17,314 bases of DNA from Candidatus Calditenuaceae archaeon JGI OTU-1. GTDB taxonomy: Archaea > Thermoproteota > Nitrososphaeria_A > Caldarchaeales > Calditenuaceae. A program made the translations under genes and the position numbers. The notes beneath the pieces are model-generated. The model saw nothing but the letters and a program-made list of their open reading frames with translations, had not been told where the DNA came from and searched no databases. Of the stretch, positions 1-6,351 are shown piece by piece. The stretch is from NCBI GenBank assembly GCA_000494145.1, contig AWOE01000040.1, forward strand, positions 1-17,314, written 5' to 3'. Every line of letters begins with the position of its first letter. Position 1 is the stretch's first letter.

Positions 1-349
1 GGCGCTCGGTGAGAGGGAAGGCATCAGGAGGTTCGGGCACGCGGTGGTGCCGATGGACGAGAGCCTAGCTCTGGCAGCTGTCGACCTCGTGAGGAGGGCC
101 CACGCGTCCGTCAACCTCGGCCTCGACCCACCTGAGAGGATTGAGGACGTCTCCGTCGAGGACCTGCACCACTTCTTCTGGTCTCTGGCGATGAACATAC
201 CGGCCGTAGTGCACGTCGAGGTCCTCAGGGGCAGCAACTCTCACCACAAGGTCGAGGCCGCCTTCAAGGCTCTCGCCCTCGCCCTGAGGGAGGCCTGGTC
301 GCTGGAGCCCGGCCTCTCAGGACCGAGGTCGACGAAGGGCGCGCTGTGA
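1..349 (+). CDS. hisB: Imidazoleglycerol-phosphate dehydratase, C-terminal part (5' end outside window)
   Basis: This is the dehydratase of histidine biosynthesis, which converts imidazole-glycerol phosphate to imidazole-acetol phosphate using Mn2+. The reading frame is open from base 2 and begins before the window, so only about the last 115 residues are seen. Visible family signatures are RFGHAVVPMDESLA (the conserved PMDE segment), DLHHFFWSLA, and the C-terminal metal-binding block SNSHHKVEAAFKALALALR with its HHxxE motif. The first metal-binding motif lies upstream of the window. The gene ends with TGA at 347-349, 68 nt before the TenA gene, which has its own TATA box, so it is probably the end of a separate transcription unit. 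The methionine at 44 is the internal Met of PMDE and not a start codon. The family assignment is secure. Confidence 0.93.
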   Translation, partial: ALGEREGIRRFGHAVVPMDESLALAAVDLVRRAHASVNLGLDPPERIEDVSVEDLHHFFWSLAMNIPAVVHVEVLRGSNSHHKVEAAFKALALALREAWSLEPGLSGPRSTKGAL

Positions 350-372
350 GCTTCTTCCCACGTCGACAATAG

Positions 373-400
373 CCCGCTTATGTTCAGGCTTATAGGCGGG
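373..400 (+). promoter_or_regulatory. TATA-box promoter of the TenA pair with overlapping inverted repeat
   Basis: CTTATA at 389-394 is centred about 27 nt before the GTG start at 418, the spacing expected for a leaderless archaeal mRNA. A 9-bp inverted repeat (CCCGCTTAT at 373-381 and ATAGGCGGG at 392-400, one G-U-type mismatch, 10-nt spacer) has its right arm on the TATA box. It could be an operator that blocks TBP/TFB. It could also be a hairpin at the end of the hisB transcript. Both roles are inference. Confidence 0.5.
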
Positions 401-417
401 GATGGGACCGGGTATCC

Positions 418-1062
418 GTGAACGCGAGGGACCTCTTGGTGGAGGTAAGGAGGGAGCTGGAGCCGCTGAACTCCTCGGTGCTCAACTGCCGCTTCATCCG
501 AATGGCCGAGCGGGGCGAGCTGAAGGTTGAAGACCTGCGTTCTTTCGTCGAGAACCAGCTCTACATCGTCTCGCACGACGCCAGGAGCATCGCGCTCATG
601 GCAGCCAGGGCGACCCATGCGGAGGAGTCGGTGTACTTCGCGGACCTCGCGAGGGCAGACCTCGAGGCGCTGAGGGCGCTGGTGGAGATGGCCGAGGAGC
701 TCGGGGCATCAAGGGGGCCCGTCCAATCCCTCAAGGTCGTCCCGCATGCGGTCGATTACACCCACTTCCTCGCCTTCCTCGCGGCCCACCGGAACCCCGG
801 CGAGCAGGCGTTCGCTCTGATCGTGAACCTCCCCGTCTGGTCCGCTGCGTGCGCAAGGCTCCTCGGGGCCGTTAGGGAGAGATACGGTCTGAGGAGGACG
901 AGGTTCCTCGAGCTCTTCTCCTCGGTCCCCAGCTGGGTCGAGGAGCGGGGCCTGCAGGTCTGTGAGCGTTACGTCGCCGAGCACGCCGATAGCATGAGGT
1001 TCTTCGCCCGTCTGATCCAGTCGTACGAGCTGAGCTTCTGGGAGGCGCTGGGAGGTGGGTGA
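418..1062 (+). CDS. TenA/PqqC-family (haem-oxygenase-like fold) protein lacking the TenA catalytic cysteine
   Basis: This 214-residue, probably all-helical protein belongs to the TENA/THI-4/PQQC superfamily, whose members are about 210-240 residues long. It shares the layout of the next gene: an N-terminal helix ending near VENQLYIVSHDARSIALMA (residues 44-62), a central DYTHFLAFLA segment (113-122), and a C-terminal helix with FARLIQSYELSFWEA. TenA thiaminases carry a catalytic Cys in an LPCFW-type motif. Here the matching region is VNLPVWSAAC (136-145) and that Cys is absent, so thiamine-pyrimidine hydrolysis by the usual mechanism is doubtful. The GTG start is chosen from the TATA box about 27 nt upstream, with no Shine-Dalgarno motif, which fits a leaderless message. 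The next gene begins at the stop codon, so the two are cotranscribed. It may be a divergent partner subunit or an oxidase/oxygenase-like member. The exact substrate is unknown. Confidence 0.72.
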   Translation: MNARDLLVEVRRELEPLNSSVLNCRFIRMAERGELKVEDLRSFVENQLYIVSHDARSIALMAARATHAEESVYFADLARADLEALRALVEMAEELGASRGPVQSLKVVPHAVDYTHFLAFLAAHRNPGEQAFALIVNLPVWSAACARLLGAVRERYGLRRTRFLELFSSVPSWVEERGLQVCERYVAEHADSMRFFARLIQSYELSFWEALGGG

Positions 1063-1063
1063 G

Positions 1064-1765
1064 GTGCAGGGCACCAGGCCGAGGGACCTGCTCTGGAGCT
1101 CGATCCCTGACGTCTACGCAGCTATAATCGCCCACCCGTTCGTCAGGGGCCTCACGGACGGCTCCCTTCCGATGGAGCGGTTCAAGGACTACATCGTGCA
1201 GGACGCCCTTTACCTGAGCAGGTTCTCGAGGGCAGTCGCGCTGGTCGGTGCAAAGGCGCCGGACGACGAGAGCTCCGTGACGCTGCTGGAGAACGCCGTC
1301 GGAGCGCTGAAGGTGGAGAGGGCCTCGCTCCACGAGTTCCTGATGAGGGAGTGGGGCATCGGGTCCGAAGTCGTCGCCTCGGCCGAGCTGAGTCCGGTCA
1401 ACCTCGCCTATACCAGCTACCTGCTCGCGGTAGCAGCGACCGGGTCCTTCGAGGAGGGCCTTGCCGCCATACTGCCGTGCTTCTGGGTCTACTACGAGGT
1501 GGGTAAGGAGCTGGTCAGGAGGGGCTCGAACGTCCCGGTGTATCGGCGCTGGATCGAGACCTATTCGTCTCCCGAGTACGAGAGGGCGGTTATGGGGGTC
1601 GTCGAGCTGGCGGACGAGCACCTGAAGGGTCTGGAAGACCCCTGGCTCAAATCGGTCCTCCGTCATTTCAGGACCTCCACCATCTACGAGTACCTCTTCT
1701 GGGACGAGGCCTACAGAGGATGGCGCTGGCCCTTCACCCTCAGGCCCCTCGGGGAGGCTTTATAG
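1064..1765 (+). CDS. tenA: TenA-family aminopyrimidine aminohydrolase (thiaminase II)
   Basis: TenA enzymes hydrolyse aminopyrimidine breakdown products of thiamine so that the pyrimidine (HMP) can be salvaged. Residues fitting the active site are QDALYL (Asp and Tyr near residues 47 and 50), the catalytic Cys in LPCFWVYYEVGKEL (Cys about 139) and the C-terminal Glu/aromatic block YEYLFWDEAY. Length (233 residues) is typical. The frame is also open from GTG 1055. GTG 1064 is preferred because GGAGGT at 1051-1056 lies 7 nt upstream, just before the TGA of the preceding gene, indicating translational coupling. The TATA box of the next gene is embedded in the last codons of this one (1758-1764). 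Having a second, cysteine-less paralogue immediately upstream is unusual. The family is certain; the preferred substrate is inferred. Confidence 0.88.
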   Translation: MQGTRPRDLLWSSIPDVYAAIIAHPFVRGLTDGSLPMERFKDYIVQDALYLSRFSRAVALVGAKAPDDESSVTLLENAVGALKVERASLHEFLMREWGIGSEVVASAELSPVNLAYTSYLLAVAATGSFEEGLAAILPCFWVYYEVGKELVRRGSNVPVYRRWIETYSSPEYERAVMGVVELADEHLKGLEDPWLKSVLRHFRTSTIYEYLFWDEAYRGWRWPFTLRPLGEAL

Positions 1766-1778
1766 CGTGAGCAAAGCC
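1756..1778 (+). promoter_or_regulatory. TATA-box promoter of elf1-rpsJ inside the tenA 3' end
   Basis: CTTTATA at 1758-1764 overlaps the tenA stop codon (TAG 1763-1765) and is centred about 31 nt before the elf1 ATG. GGCTTT (1756-1761) and AAAGCC (1773-1778) form a short inverted repeat around the box. The repeat is short enough to be chance. Confidence 0.45.
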
Positions 1779-1791
1779 GGATGGGTGGGAG

Positions 1792-2253
1792 ATGGGGAGG
1801 AAGAGGAGGAAGATCATCAGGCGCCCTCCGAGGAGGATCCCGAGGGTCTACTACTGTCCGCTCTGCAACCAGCAGTCGGTGACCGTCGTGAACGTCACGA
1901 CCTACAGCGCTGAGGTCTCCTGCGGCAGCTGCGGGACGACCCACGTCGTGCCTTGGTACAGGAGCTCGATGCCGGTCGACGCCTACTCCACGTGGTACGA
2001 CGTCGTCACGGGCAGGAGGAAGGCCGAGGAGGTCGAGGCCGAGGTAGAGCGGCTCCGTCAGCTGTACGAGGGCGTCCCTGAGGGGGTGATCGAGGCGGTG
2101 GCTGAGGCGGGAGAGGCCGAGGGCTCGGAGGAGTCCGCGGAGGGATCAGCCGAGGGGACATCGTTACCTGAGGCGGGAGAGGCACCCTCGGAAAGTTTTG
2201 AATTGAGCCCACAGGAGGAGGCAGGAGGCGAGGAAGATGAAGCAGGTCGTTAG
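1792..2253 (+). CDS. elf1: Elf1-type zinc-ribbon transcription elongation factor with acidic tail
   Basis: This is the archaeal counterpart of eukaryotic Elf1, a small zinc-ribbon factor thought to act with RNA polymerase during elongation. A basic N-terminus (MGRKRRKIIRRPPRR) is followed by a zinc ribbon with Cys22/Cys25 (YCPLC) and Cys44/Cys47 (SCGSCG). The family's closing motif, PVDAYSTWYDVV, comes next. After a charged helix (about residues 70-85) the protein ends in about 65 residues of Glu/Ala/Gly/Ser-rich, probably disordered sequence. Family members are often only about 80-100 residues, so this tail is an addition; two 16-nt identical blocks at 2102-2117 and 2168-2183 suggest in-frame repeat expansion. 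The gene overlaps rpsJ by 17 nt. The ATG at 1792 fits the upstream TATA box. The ribbon assignment is strong; the tail's role is unknown. Confidence 0.85.
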   Translation: MGRKRRKIIRRPPRRIPRVYYCPLCNQQSVTVVNVTTYSAEVSCGSCGTTHVVPWYRSSMPVDAYSTWYDVVTGRRKAEEVEAEVERLRQLYEGVPEGVIEAVAEAGEAEGSEESAEGSAEGTSLPEAGEAPSESFELSPQEEAGGEEDEAGR

Positions 2254-2554
2254 GATCAAGCTGGCCTCGACGGACCTCGAGAAGCTGGATAGCCTCTGCA
2301 GGGAGATCAAGGAGATAGCCACCCGGACCGGTGCGAAGGTGGCGGGTCCTGTGCCGCTGCCGACGCAGAGGCTCGTCCTTCCCGTCAGGAAGAGCCCGTG
2401 TGGCGAGGGGACGAAGACCTGGAGGAAGTGGGAGCTCCGCGTCCACCGGAGGCTTATGGACCTGACGGTCAGCGATCCGAGGGTCCTGAGGGAGATCATG
2501 AGGATCCAGCTGCCGGAAGAGGTAGCCATCGAGATGCGGGTCAGGACGACCTGA
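2237..2554 (+). CDS. rpsJ: 30S ribosomal protein S10 (uS10)
   Basis: uS10 is a 30S head protein that also takes part in transcription-related contacts in bacteria. The 105-residue length is typical of archaea. Recognisable segments are VRIKLASTDLEKLDSLC at the start, the conserved loop region GPVPLPTQRLVLPVRKSPCG, KTWRKWELRVHRRLMDL, and the C-terminal IQLPEEVAIEMRV. The ATG lies inside the last codons of elf1 (17-nt overlap), with purine-rich GGAGG about 9 nt upstream, so translation is likely coupled to elf1. In many archaea rpsJ instead follows the EF-1alpha gene; here the partner is a transcription elongation factor, and no tuf gene is visible. Confidence 0.95.
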   Translation: MKQVVRIKLASTDLEKLDSLCREIKEIATRTGAKVAGPVPLPTQRLVLPVRKSPCGEGTKTWRKWELRVHRRLMDLTVSDPRVLREIMRIQLPEEVAIEMRVRTT

Positions 2555-2583
2555 TCCTTCTCTCTCACGGACCGTCGTCAGGG

Positions 2584-2593
2584 AATTCTAATT
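2584..2593 (+). promoter_or_regulatory. TATA-like box for truD
   Basis: AATTCTAATT is the only AT-rich stretch between rpsJ and truD. Its centre is about 32 nt before ATG 2621 and only about 17 nt before ATG 2606. If it is the promoter it favours the downstream start. The match to a canonical TATA box is moderate. Confidence 0.35.
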
Positions 2594-2620
2594 GCAGATG
2601 TTCCTATGCGGTGCCCGGGG

Positions 2621-3994
2621 ATGCTCGACGAGGAGCGCTACAGGAACCTGAGCTGCGACGATTACGAGGAGGCCGTCGGGATCGGTGCCTACATGACCGG
2701 TTTCAGGGGTATAGGCGGGCTGATCAAGGTCTTCCCCGAGGACTTCGAGGTCTGGGAGGTCCTCAACGGAGGGCTCGAGGCGAGGGAGGCCTTCGAGGAC
2801 TGGAGACCTCCTTCGATCCCACCTGTGAAGCACGCGCTGGTGGTCGTGAGGAAAAGGGACCGGGAGACGCTGAGGGTGGCGGCAGACCTCGCAGAGCTCC
2901 TCGGCGTCAGGCTGAGGGCCGTCAAGACGTTCGGCCTCAAGGACAGGAGGGCCGTGGCATGGCAGTTCATGGCCGTCCCTGCGAGGAGCGTGCTCGAGTG
3001 GTTGGAGGGGACGATGGAGCTGAGGTGTGCGGAGGCCCGGGTCGTCGGCGAGGCCCACTCGGTCGAGCCCCGAGAGCTCCTCTTCAACAGGTTCAGGGTG
3101 TTGGTGAGGGGGGCGGTGGCCGATCGTGGGGTGCTCGACGAATTCGTCTCCGAGGTCAGCAGCAGGGGCGTTCCGAACTTCTACGGCCTCCAGCGGTTCG
3201 GCGTCTCTAGGCCCATCACCCACGTCGTCGGTTACCACGTCGTGAGGGGCGACCTGGAGGCCGCTGCGAGGGCCTTCGTCGGCCTCAGCACGCCGTACGA
3301 GCCGGCCCACCTGCTGGAGTTCAGGCGGTCTTTCCTCGAATCGGGTGACTGGGAGCGGGCGGCCCGCAACGTCCCGAGGTCGCTGGTCTACGAGAGGGCG
3401 CTCCTCTCGCACATAGCGCGGAACCCCGGCGACTTCGTCGGAGCCTTCAGGAGGTTGCCCCTCAGGATAAGGAGGCTCTTCGTCGAGTCGTATGCCTCCT
3501 ACGTCTTCAACAGGGCCCTGACCGAGAACCTGAGGGACGGCATACCGCTGGACGAGCCGGTGGAGGGAGACCTCGTCGCGAGGCTCGACAGGTTCGGACG
3601 GCCTGAGCAGAGGGTCTACCAGGTCAGCAGGTGGAACCTCTCCGAGGCAACGAGGAGGGTGAGGGAGGGGACGATGGCCGTCCTGATGCCTCATCCGGGC
3701 CACTCGATCAGGCTCCCCCAGAACGAACGGGGAAGGGCGGTCCTGAGGGTTCTGGAGGAGGACGGTCTAAGGCCTTCCTCCTTCAGGCTCAGAGAACTGG
3801 CCGAGGCCGGCTCCCGAGGGGGCTACAGGCCTGTCCTGCTGAGGCCCCTTCACCTCACGGCTGAGGTCGCAGGAGGGGGCGAGGTGCTGGTGGGGATGGC
3901 GCTGCCGAGGGGATCCTTCGCCACGGTGGTGCTGAGGGAGCTGATGAAGCAGAGATGTGCCCTCTCATACATAGGAAGGGACGTGCACCGGTGA
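2621..3994 (+). CDS. truD: tRNA pseudouridine(13) synthase, TruD family
   Basis: This enzyme isomerises a uridine to pseudouridine in tRNA; the TruD/Pus7 family modifies U13 in bacteria and also U35 in some archaeal tRNAs. Hallmarks seen are TFGLKDRRAVAWQF with the catalytic Asp (residue 113 counted from ATG 2606), the family signature NFYGLQRFG (191-199), and the C-terminal core LPRGSFATVVLRELM. The insertion domain characteristic of TruD lies between the catalytic and C-terminal parts. Length of about 457 residues fits archaeal members. Two in-frame ATGs exist, 2606 and 2621; the AT-rich box at 2584-2593 favours 2621, but the difference is only five residues. The stop codon lies 3 nt from the convergent fbp stop. 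Confidence 0.93.
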   Translation: MLDEERYRNLSCDDYEEAVGIGAYMTGFRGIGGLIKVFPEDFEVWEVLNGGLEAREAFEDWRPPSIPPVKHALVVVRKRDRETLRVAADLAELLGVRLRAVKTFGLKDRRAVAWQFMAVPARSVLEWLEGTMELRCAEARVVGEAHSVEPRELLFNRFRVLVRGAVADRGVLDEFVSEVSSRGVPNFYGLQRFGVSRPITHVVGYHVVRGDLEAAARAFVGLSTPYEPAHLLEFRRSFLESGDWERAARNVPRSLVYERALLSHIARNPGDFVGAFRRLPLRIRRLFVESYASYVFNRALTENLRDGIPLDEPVEGDLVARLDRFGRPEQRVYQVSRWNLSEATRRVREGTMAVLMPHPGHSIRLPQNERGRAVLRVLEEDGLRPSSFRLRELAEAGSRGGYRPVLLRPLHLTAEVAGGGEVLVGMALPRGSFATVVLRELMKQRCALSYIGRDVHR

Positions 3995-3997
3995 AGG

Positions 3998-5131
3998 TCA
4001 GGCCCTTACCTCGGCGACCTTCCTGAACCTCGGCTTCAGCCTCTCGAGTATCATCGGCAGCGTCGTGTACTCCATCTCCTCGTGTCCCAGCCTCGCCGGC
4101 TCGAACTCTCCCATCGTCCTCAGGTAGACGGCCATCTCGGCAGCTATGCGCCTGCTGTAATCGAAGAACGGGTCGTCGAAGAGGTCGGCCGGTTCCTTCC
4201 CGTCTACTCCGACCAGCTTCCCGTCGGAGACCTGCCAGCCCATCGCTATCACCCTCGGAGGCCCGTCGAAGAACGTCACCACGTTCTGTCCCTTCCTGAA
4301 GGAGACGGGCATCAGGGGCCCCCTGTGGGATCCCCTCATCCAGCCGCTGACGATCGGTGGCATCGCGAAGGCGCTCAGTATCTCGCCCACTGCGGGGAAA
4401 CCCGCCTGGGCCCTCACCAGCATCACCGGGTCGTCCTTTCCGACGTACCTTCCGGCGATCAGGCTGAGCCTCGTGGTGCTGGCCGCAGCCGCAGGCTCGT
4501 CGTCGACGGCCCTGTAGACCTTCGAGATCGCGTACCTCCCCGGCGTCCCGAGCAGGGCAACGAGGTCGTAGAGCTCCTCCGGGACCTTCAGCGTGACGAC
4601 CTCCGACTCGATCAGGTCCATCACCTCGAACTTGAAGCCGGCGTGGAGCTTGGGGTCGATCACGAGCCCTGCGGTGTTGTCGGGCGACGCGAAGATCCTG
4701 TAAAGCGGCAGGTTCCAGGCACCGGGCTCCGTCTTGTCGGCCGCGAAGACCACGATCGGCTCCGACGGCCTCTCCTCGAACTCGAGCTCCGCTACACCGG
4801 GCCCCAGGCCCCTCACGTTGCCGCTGAAGGCGTCGCTGAGGAGGTCCTGGCCTGCACCGTAGAGCTTCAGCCTCTTCGCCACCTTCTCGGTTATCTCCTT
4901 GAAGGTCCTCCAGGCGAGTCCGTGTATCTCCGGGTCGTTCTCCCCCCTCGTGTGGGTCATGACGAGGACTATGTCGTCGCCGCAGTGGGTCACGTAACCC
5001 GAACCGATGAGGCCCGTCTCCTCGGCCTCCGCGAGCTTCTTCTCCGCGTATCTGAGCATTTCGGCGTGGGGCCTGTGGTGACCTGCGACGCTACCGACGT
5101 CGGCCTTTATCACGGATACGGTTACCCGCAT
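3998..5131 (-). CDS. fbp: Fructose-1,6-bisphosphate aldolase/phosphatase (bifunctional, class V FBPase)
   Basis: This gluconeogenic enzyme condenses dihydroxyacetone phosphate and glyceraldehyde 3-phosphate and dephosphorylates the product to fructose 6-phosphate in one active site. The 377 residues include the N-terminal VIKADVGSVAGHHRPH metal/phosphate segment, HCGDDIVLVMTHTRG, GAGQDLLSDAFSGNVRGLGPG, ADKTEPGAWNLPLYR, and GRYVGKDDPVMLVR. In the last, Tyr229 and Lys232 occupy the positions known for catalysis (Lys232 forms the Schiff base), followed by Asp233/Asp234. WMRGSHRGPLMPV and the C-terminal EYTTLPMILERLK (Tyr355) complete the family pattern. The enzyme is typical of thermophilic archaea. 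The ATG at 5131 is preceded by AATAAAA on the plus strand (5156-5162), a TATA box about 28 nt upstream, so it can be transcribed independently of the VKOR gene that ends 42 nt upstream. Confidence 0.96.
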   Translation of the reverse strand: MRVTVSVIKADVGSVAGHHRPHAEMLRYAEKKLAEAEETGLIGSGYVTHCGDDIVLVMTHTRGENDPEIHGLAWRTFKEITEKVAKRLKLYGAGQDLLSDAFSGNVRGLGPGVAELEFEERPSEPIVVFAADKTEPGAWNLPLYRIFASPDNTAGLVIDPKLHAGFKFEVMDLIESEVVTLKVPEELYDLVALLGTPGRYAISKVYRAVDDEPAAAASTTRLSLIAGRYVGKDDPVMLVRAQAGFPAVGEILSAFAMPPIVSGWMRGSHRGPLMPVSFRKGQNVVTFFDGPPRVIAMGWQVSDGKLVGVDGKEPADLFDDPFFDYSRRIAAEMAVYLRTMGEFEPARLGHEEMEYTTLPMILERLKPRFRKVAEVRA

Positions 5132-5153
5132 GACGTTGAGAGACCTATGCGGA

Positions 5154-5164
5154 GCAATAAAATC
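5154..5164 (-). promoter_or_regulatory. TATA-box promoter of fbp
   Basis: Read on the minus strand this is GATTTTATTGC, centred about 28 nt before the fbp ATG, consistent with a leaderless transcript. The same T-rich run lies just beyond the VKOR stop codon and could also act as that gene's terminator. Confidence 0.5.
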
Positions 5165-5173
5165 TAATCGGGG

Positions 5174-5593
5174 CTATCCGATCTCGCTACGGCCGAGGAC
5201 CGCGAAGCCGAGGACGAGGGCCCCCAGCAGGTGGGCCAGCGTGCAGAAGACGCAGACGCTCCCTATCACGAAGAACTCGAGGTAGACGAGGTAGGCGACG
5301 CCGGCCATCCCGACTGCCCCCCACCAGGTGAGGTAGCGGAGGAGGTGTGGCCCCCTCAGGGAGAGGAGGGAGAGCGCTGACGCGGCTGCGAACCACATGA
5401 CACCATACGCGGCCACTGGAACTCCCAGGAACTTGGAGTACTCGCCTGTGACGACCGGCCCGCAGGAGAGGAACCGGTTTATGGTGCAGTACGGACTCGA
5501 CGTGACCTGTTCGGGGAAGAGGAGGTAGACGCTAACGGAGAGGCCGGCAAGGGCCGAGGCAGCTGCTCCTACGGCTCCCCTGTTGAAGGGCAT
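5174..5593 (-). CDS. Vitamin K epoxide reductase (VKOR)-family disulfide-generating membrane protein
   Basis: VKOR homologues in archaea do the work of DsbB: they oxidise a partner thioredoxin and pass electrons to quinone. This 139-residue protein shows four hydrophobic segments (about 8-26, 57-77, 86-108 and 115-133). It has the full set of conserved residues: the loop cysteine pair Cys36 and Cys44, the Ser in EYSKFLGVP, and the membrane-edge CxxC motif CVFC (Cys114/Cys117). Its ATG follows the TGA of the thioredoxin gene after one base, so the pair is translated from one mRNA and very likely works as one redox relay at the outer face of the membrane. Function is inferred from family and context. 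Confidence 0.9.
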   Translation of the reverse strand: MPFNRGAVGAAASALAGLSVSVYLLFPEQVTSSPYCTINRFLSCGPVVTGEYSKFLGVPVAAYGVMWFAAASALSLLSLRGPHLLRYLTWWGAVGMAGVAYLVYLEFFVIGSVCVFCTLAHLLGALVLGFAVLGRSEIG

Positions 5594-5594
5594 C

Positions 5595-6233
5595 TCAGGC
5601 CCTCAGCGCCTCCTCGATGGCCGCCTTTAGAACCTCATACGGCTGCTCGCCGATCAGCTCCCTGACGATCCTTCCGTCACGGTCGATGACGAAGTAGGTC
5701 GGGGTTCCGGAGACGCCGTAGAGCTGGAAGACGGACATCCTCTCGTCGTAGACGGCCGTCCAGCTGACTCCGTGGTCCCTGAGGAACTTGGCCGTGGCCG
5801 ATGGGCTAGAGCCGCTGCTTCCGGCGACCGTGACGAAGACGACGCCTCTGCCCGAGTACTCTTCGTGGAGGCGCTTTACCGTGGGACCCATGTTGTTGCA
5901 GTGCGGACACCAGCTGAAGACGAAGTCGAGGAACACGACCGATCCGCTCGTCGAGGAGAAGGTGAACTCTTTGTCCGTCAGACCCTCAGGTGTGATGATC
6001 CTGAGCTTGAAGTCCGGCGCCTCTGCCGGCAGACCCTCCGTCGTCCTAGTCCCTGAAGGGAGAGGTGCTGGCGGTACCGAGAGGAGGTAGGCGAGGAGCC
6101 CCACGAGGACGAGTGCGGGGATGAAGGCGACGACCGTTACCCACCTCGACCCCTCCCTCTTGCGCTGCCTCCTTTTCGCCGTCCTCGGTATCGTCTCCCC
6201 CTCCTCCTTCCTGCGCTGCCTCCTTTTCGCCAT
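5595..6233 (-). CDS. Membrane-anchored TlpA/DsbA-like thioredoxin-fold protein (CPHC), partner of VKOR
   Basis: The 212-residue protein begins with a very basic cytoplasmic segment (residues 1-30), a single hydrophobic anchor (about 31-53), a Pro/Ser/Thr linker (54-70) and then a redoxin domain. The active site is WCPHC (Cys109/Cys112); a CPHC motif is typical of oxidising DsbA-type proteins. GVSGTPTYFVIDRDG contains the cis-Pro loop that faces the active site. It should act outside the membrane and be re-oxidised by the VKOR protein encoded one base downstream. The first 28 codons contain an in-frame 51-bp tandem duplication (AKRRQR repeated 17 residues apart). The ATG at 6233 is favoured by a TATA-like box about 29 nt upstream; an in-frame TGA limits any longer form. 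Whether it introduces or isomerises disulfides is not determinable here. Confidence 0.88.
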   Translation of the reverse strand: MAKRRQRRKEEGETIPRTAKRRQRKREGSRWVTVVAFIPALVLVGLLAYLLSVPPAPLPSGTRTTEGLPAEAPDFKLRIITPEGLTDKEFTFSSTSGSVVFLDFVFSWCPHCNNMGPTVKRLHEEYSGRGVVFVTVAGSSGSSPSATAKFLRDHGVSWTAVYDERMSVFQLYGVSGTPTYFVIDRDGRIVRELIGEQPYEVLKAAIEEALRA

Positions 6234-6252
6234 CCTCGGTATCGTCTCCCCC
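6152..6252. repeat. 51-bp tandem direct repeat (about two copies) across the thioredoxin start codon
   Basis: Plus-strand positions 6161-6201 and 6212-6252 are identical over 41 bases except one (G6181 against A6232). Similarity continues leftward into 6152-6160. The period is 51 bp, or 17 codons, so the duplication keeps frame. The single difference turns ACG (Thr18 codon) into the ATG start codon at 6231-6233; in the upstream copy the sequence matching codons 12-17 lies in front of the start codon. Confidence 0.9.
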
Positions 6253-6258
6253 GGTTCT

Positions 6259-6266
6259 CAATATCC
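6259..6266 (-). promoter_or_regulatory. TATA-like box of the thioredoxin-VKOR operon
   Basis: GGATATTG on the minus strand is centred about 29 nt before the ATG at 6233, consistent with a leaderless transcript. Confidence 0.45.
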
Positions 6267-6302
6267 TTTCCCGCCCTTAGCAGATCCAGTCCTCCTCACA
6301 CC

Positions 6303-6322
6303 GGCGTTCTGCTCGGAACGCC
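6303..6322. promoter_or_regulatory. Perfect 7-bp inverted repeat in the divergent promoter region
   Basis: GGCGTTC (6303-6309) and GAACGCC (6316-6322) are exact reverse complements separated by 6 nt. The right arm touches the CCTTTTGA box (6321-6328) that could be the TATA element of the plus-strand gene starting at 6352. The arrangement fits a regulator-binding site just upstream of TATA. No regulator is identified. Confidence 0.35.
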
Positions 6323-6351
6323 TTTTGACGAGGATGGACAGGGGCTGGTGG

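Noticed and set aside
2588..3703. A 371-codon minus-strand frame opposite truD
   Set aside because: truD carries all family motifs on the plus strand; the antisense frame has none.
4520..4560. Lysine in RYAISKVYR of the FBP aldolase/phosphatase as the Schiff-base residue
   Set aside because: Residue counting puts the known Tyr229/Lys232 pair in GRYVGKDDP instead, so the active site is intact and normal.
6121..6351. Upstream extension of the unknown plus-strand gene
   Set aside because: It would run antisense through the thioredoxin N-terminus and its repeat and past its promoter; the apparent hydrophobic repeat is the reverse complement of the basic repeat.
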